In this document: positions 11,655 through 11,671 of the stretch, piece by piece
Layout of the letters: each line of letters starts with the position of its first letter
Position numbering within the stretch: the first letter of the stretch is position 1
NCBI GenBank assembly: GCA_023431385.1
Contig: JAEYWA010000147.1
Location: 1-11,671 of the forward strand
Direction: 5' to 3'
Source of the DNA: Bacillota bacterium
GTDB taxonomy: Bacteria; Bacillota; Clostridia; Acetivibrionales; DSM-1351
DNA length: 11,671 nt
Notes under the pieces: model-generated
Told to the model about the DNA's origin: nothing
Database searches by the model: none
Seen by the model: only the letters and a program-made list of their open reading frames with translations
Made by a program: the position numbers and the translations under genes

Positions 11655-11671
11655 AAATTAGTAAAGCCTTA

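Noticed and set aside
1..11671. CRISPR array, transposase, tRNA or rRNA genes
   Set aside because: No regularly spaced repeats, no transposase-like frame and no tRNA or rRNA signature seen on either strand.

Overview
The window looks like chromosomal DNA of an AT-rich, Gram-positive anaerobe of the Clostridia. The mesophilic cellulolytic Ruminiclostridium group is my best guess. That rests on strong Shine-Dalgarno sites, lipoprotein sugar-binding proteins, YesM/YesN two-component proteins, a short-chain clostridial flavodoxin and a DUF3793 protein; no database search was possible. Most genes lie on the minus strand; deoC and the rpsF-ssb-rpsR cluster are on the plus strand.

Region 1 (1-2354) is a sugar catabolism segment. 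A XylF-like lipoprotein (minus, cut by the window edge) is followed by an RpiR-family phosphosugar regulator (minus), which is divergent from a DERA-family aldolase (deoC, plus). The 202-bp divergent region holds two good sigma-A promoters and three copies of a 15-bp palindrome resembling the operator of the RpiR-family protein HexR. One copy fills the -35/-10 spacer of the deoC promoter.

Region 2 (2380-7877) is a minus-strand sugar-sensing operon. Its order is membrane-anchored sugar-binding protein, YesM-type histidine kinase, YesN-type response regulator, XylF-like lipoprotein. The layout matches the XylFII-LytS/YesN three-component D-xylose sensing system described in Clostridium beijerinckii. 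No xylG (ATPase) or xylH (permease) follows xylF; the deoC gene converges on it instead. The transporter core may lie beyond the left edge, after the second XylF-like gene.

Region 3 (7878-10193) is a probable iron-responsive minus-strand operon: DUF2325 protein, flavodoxin, DUF3793 protein, and possibly a stand-alone HD-GYP phosphodiesterase. Its promoter abuts a 43-bp near-perfect palindrome whose core is an 18/19 match to the classical Fur box. This predicts flavodoxin induction when iron is scarce and possibly links iron to cyclic-di-GMP turnover.

Region 4 (10354-11671) is the conserved rpsF-ssb-rpsR cluster (S6, single-strand DNA-binding protein, S18). Its leader fits the S6:S18 autoregulatory RNA motif, with a CCG bulge and a stem that pairs with the rpsF Shine-Dalgarno. 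The parts most worth a second look are the three-operator divergent control region, a deoC leader whose hairpin may bring a distant Shine-Dalgarno to the start codon, the incomplete three-component operon, and the Fur-controlled cluster of DUF proteins with HD-GYP.
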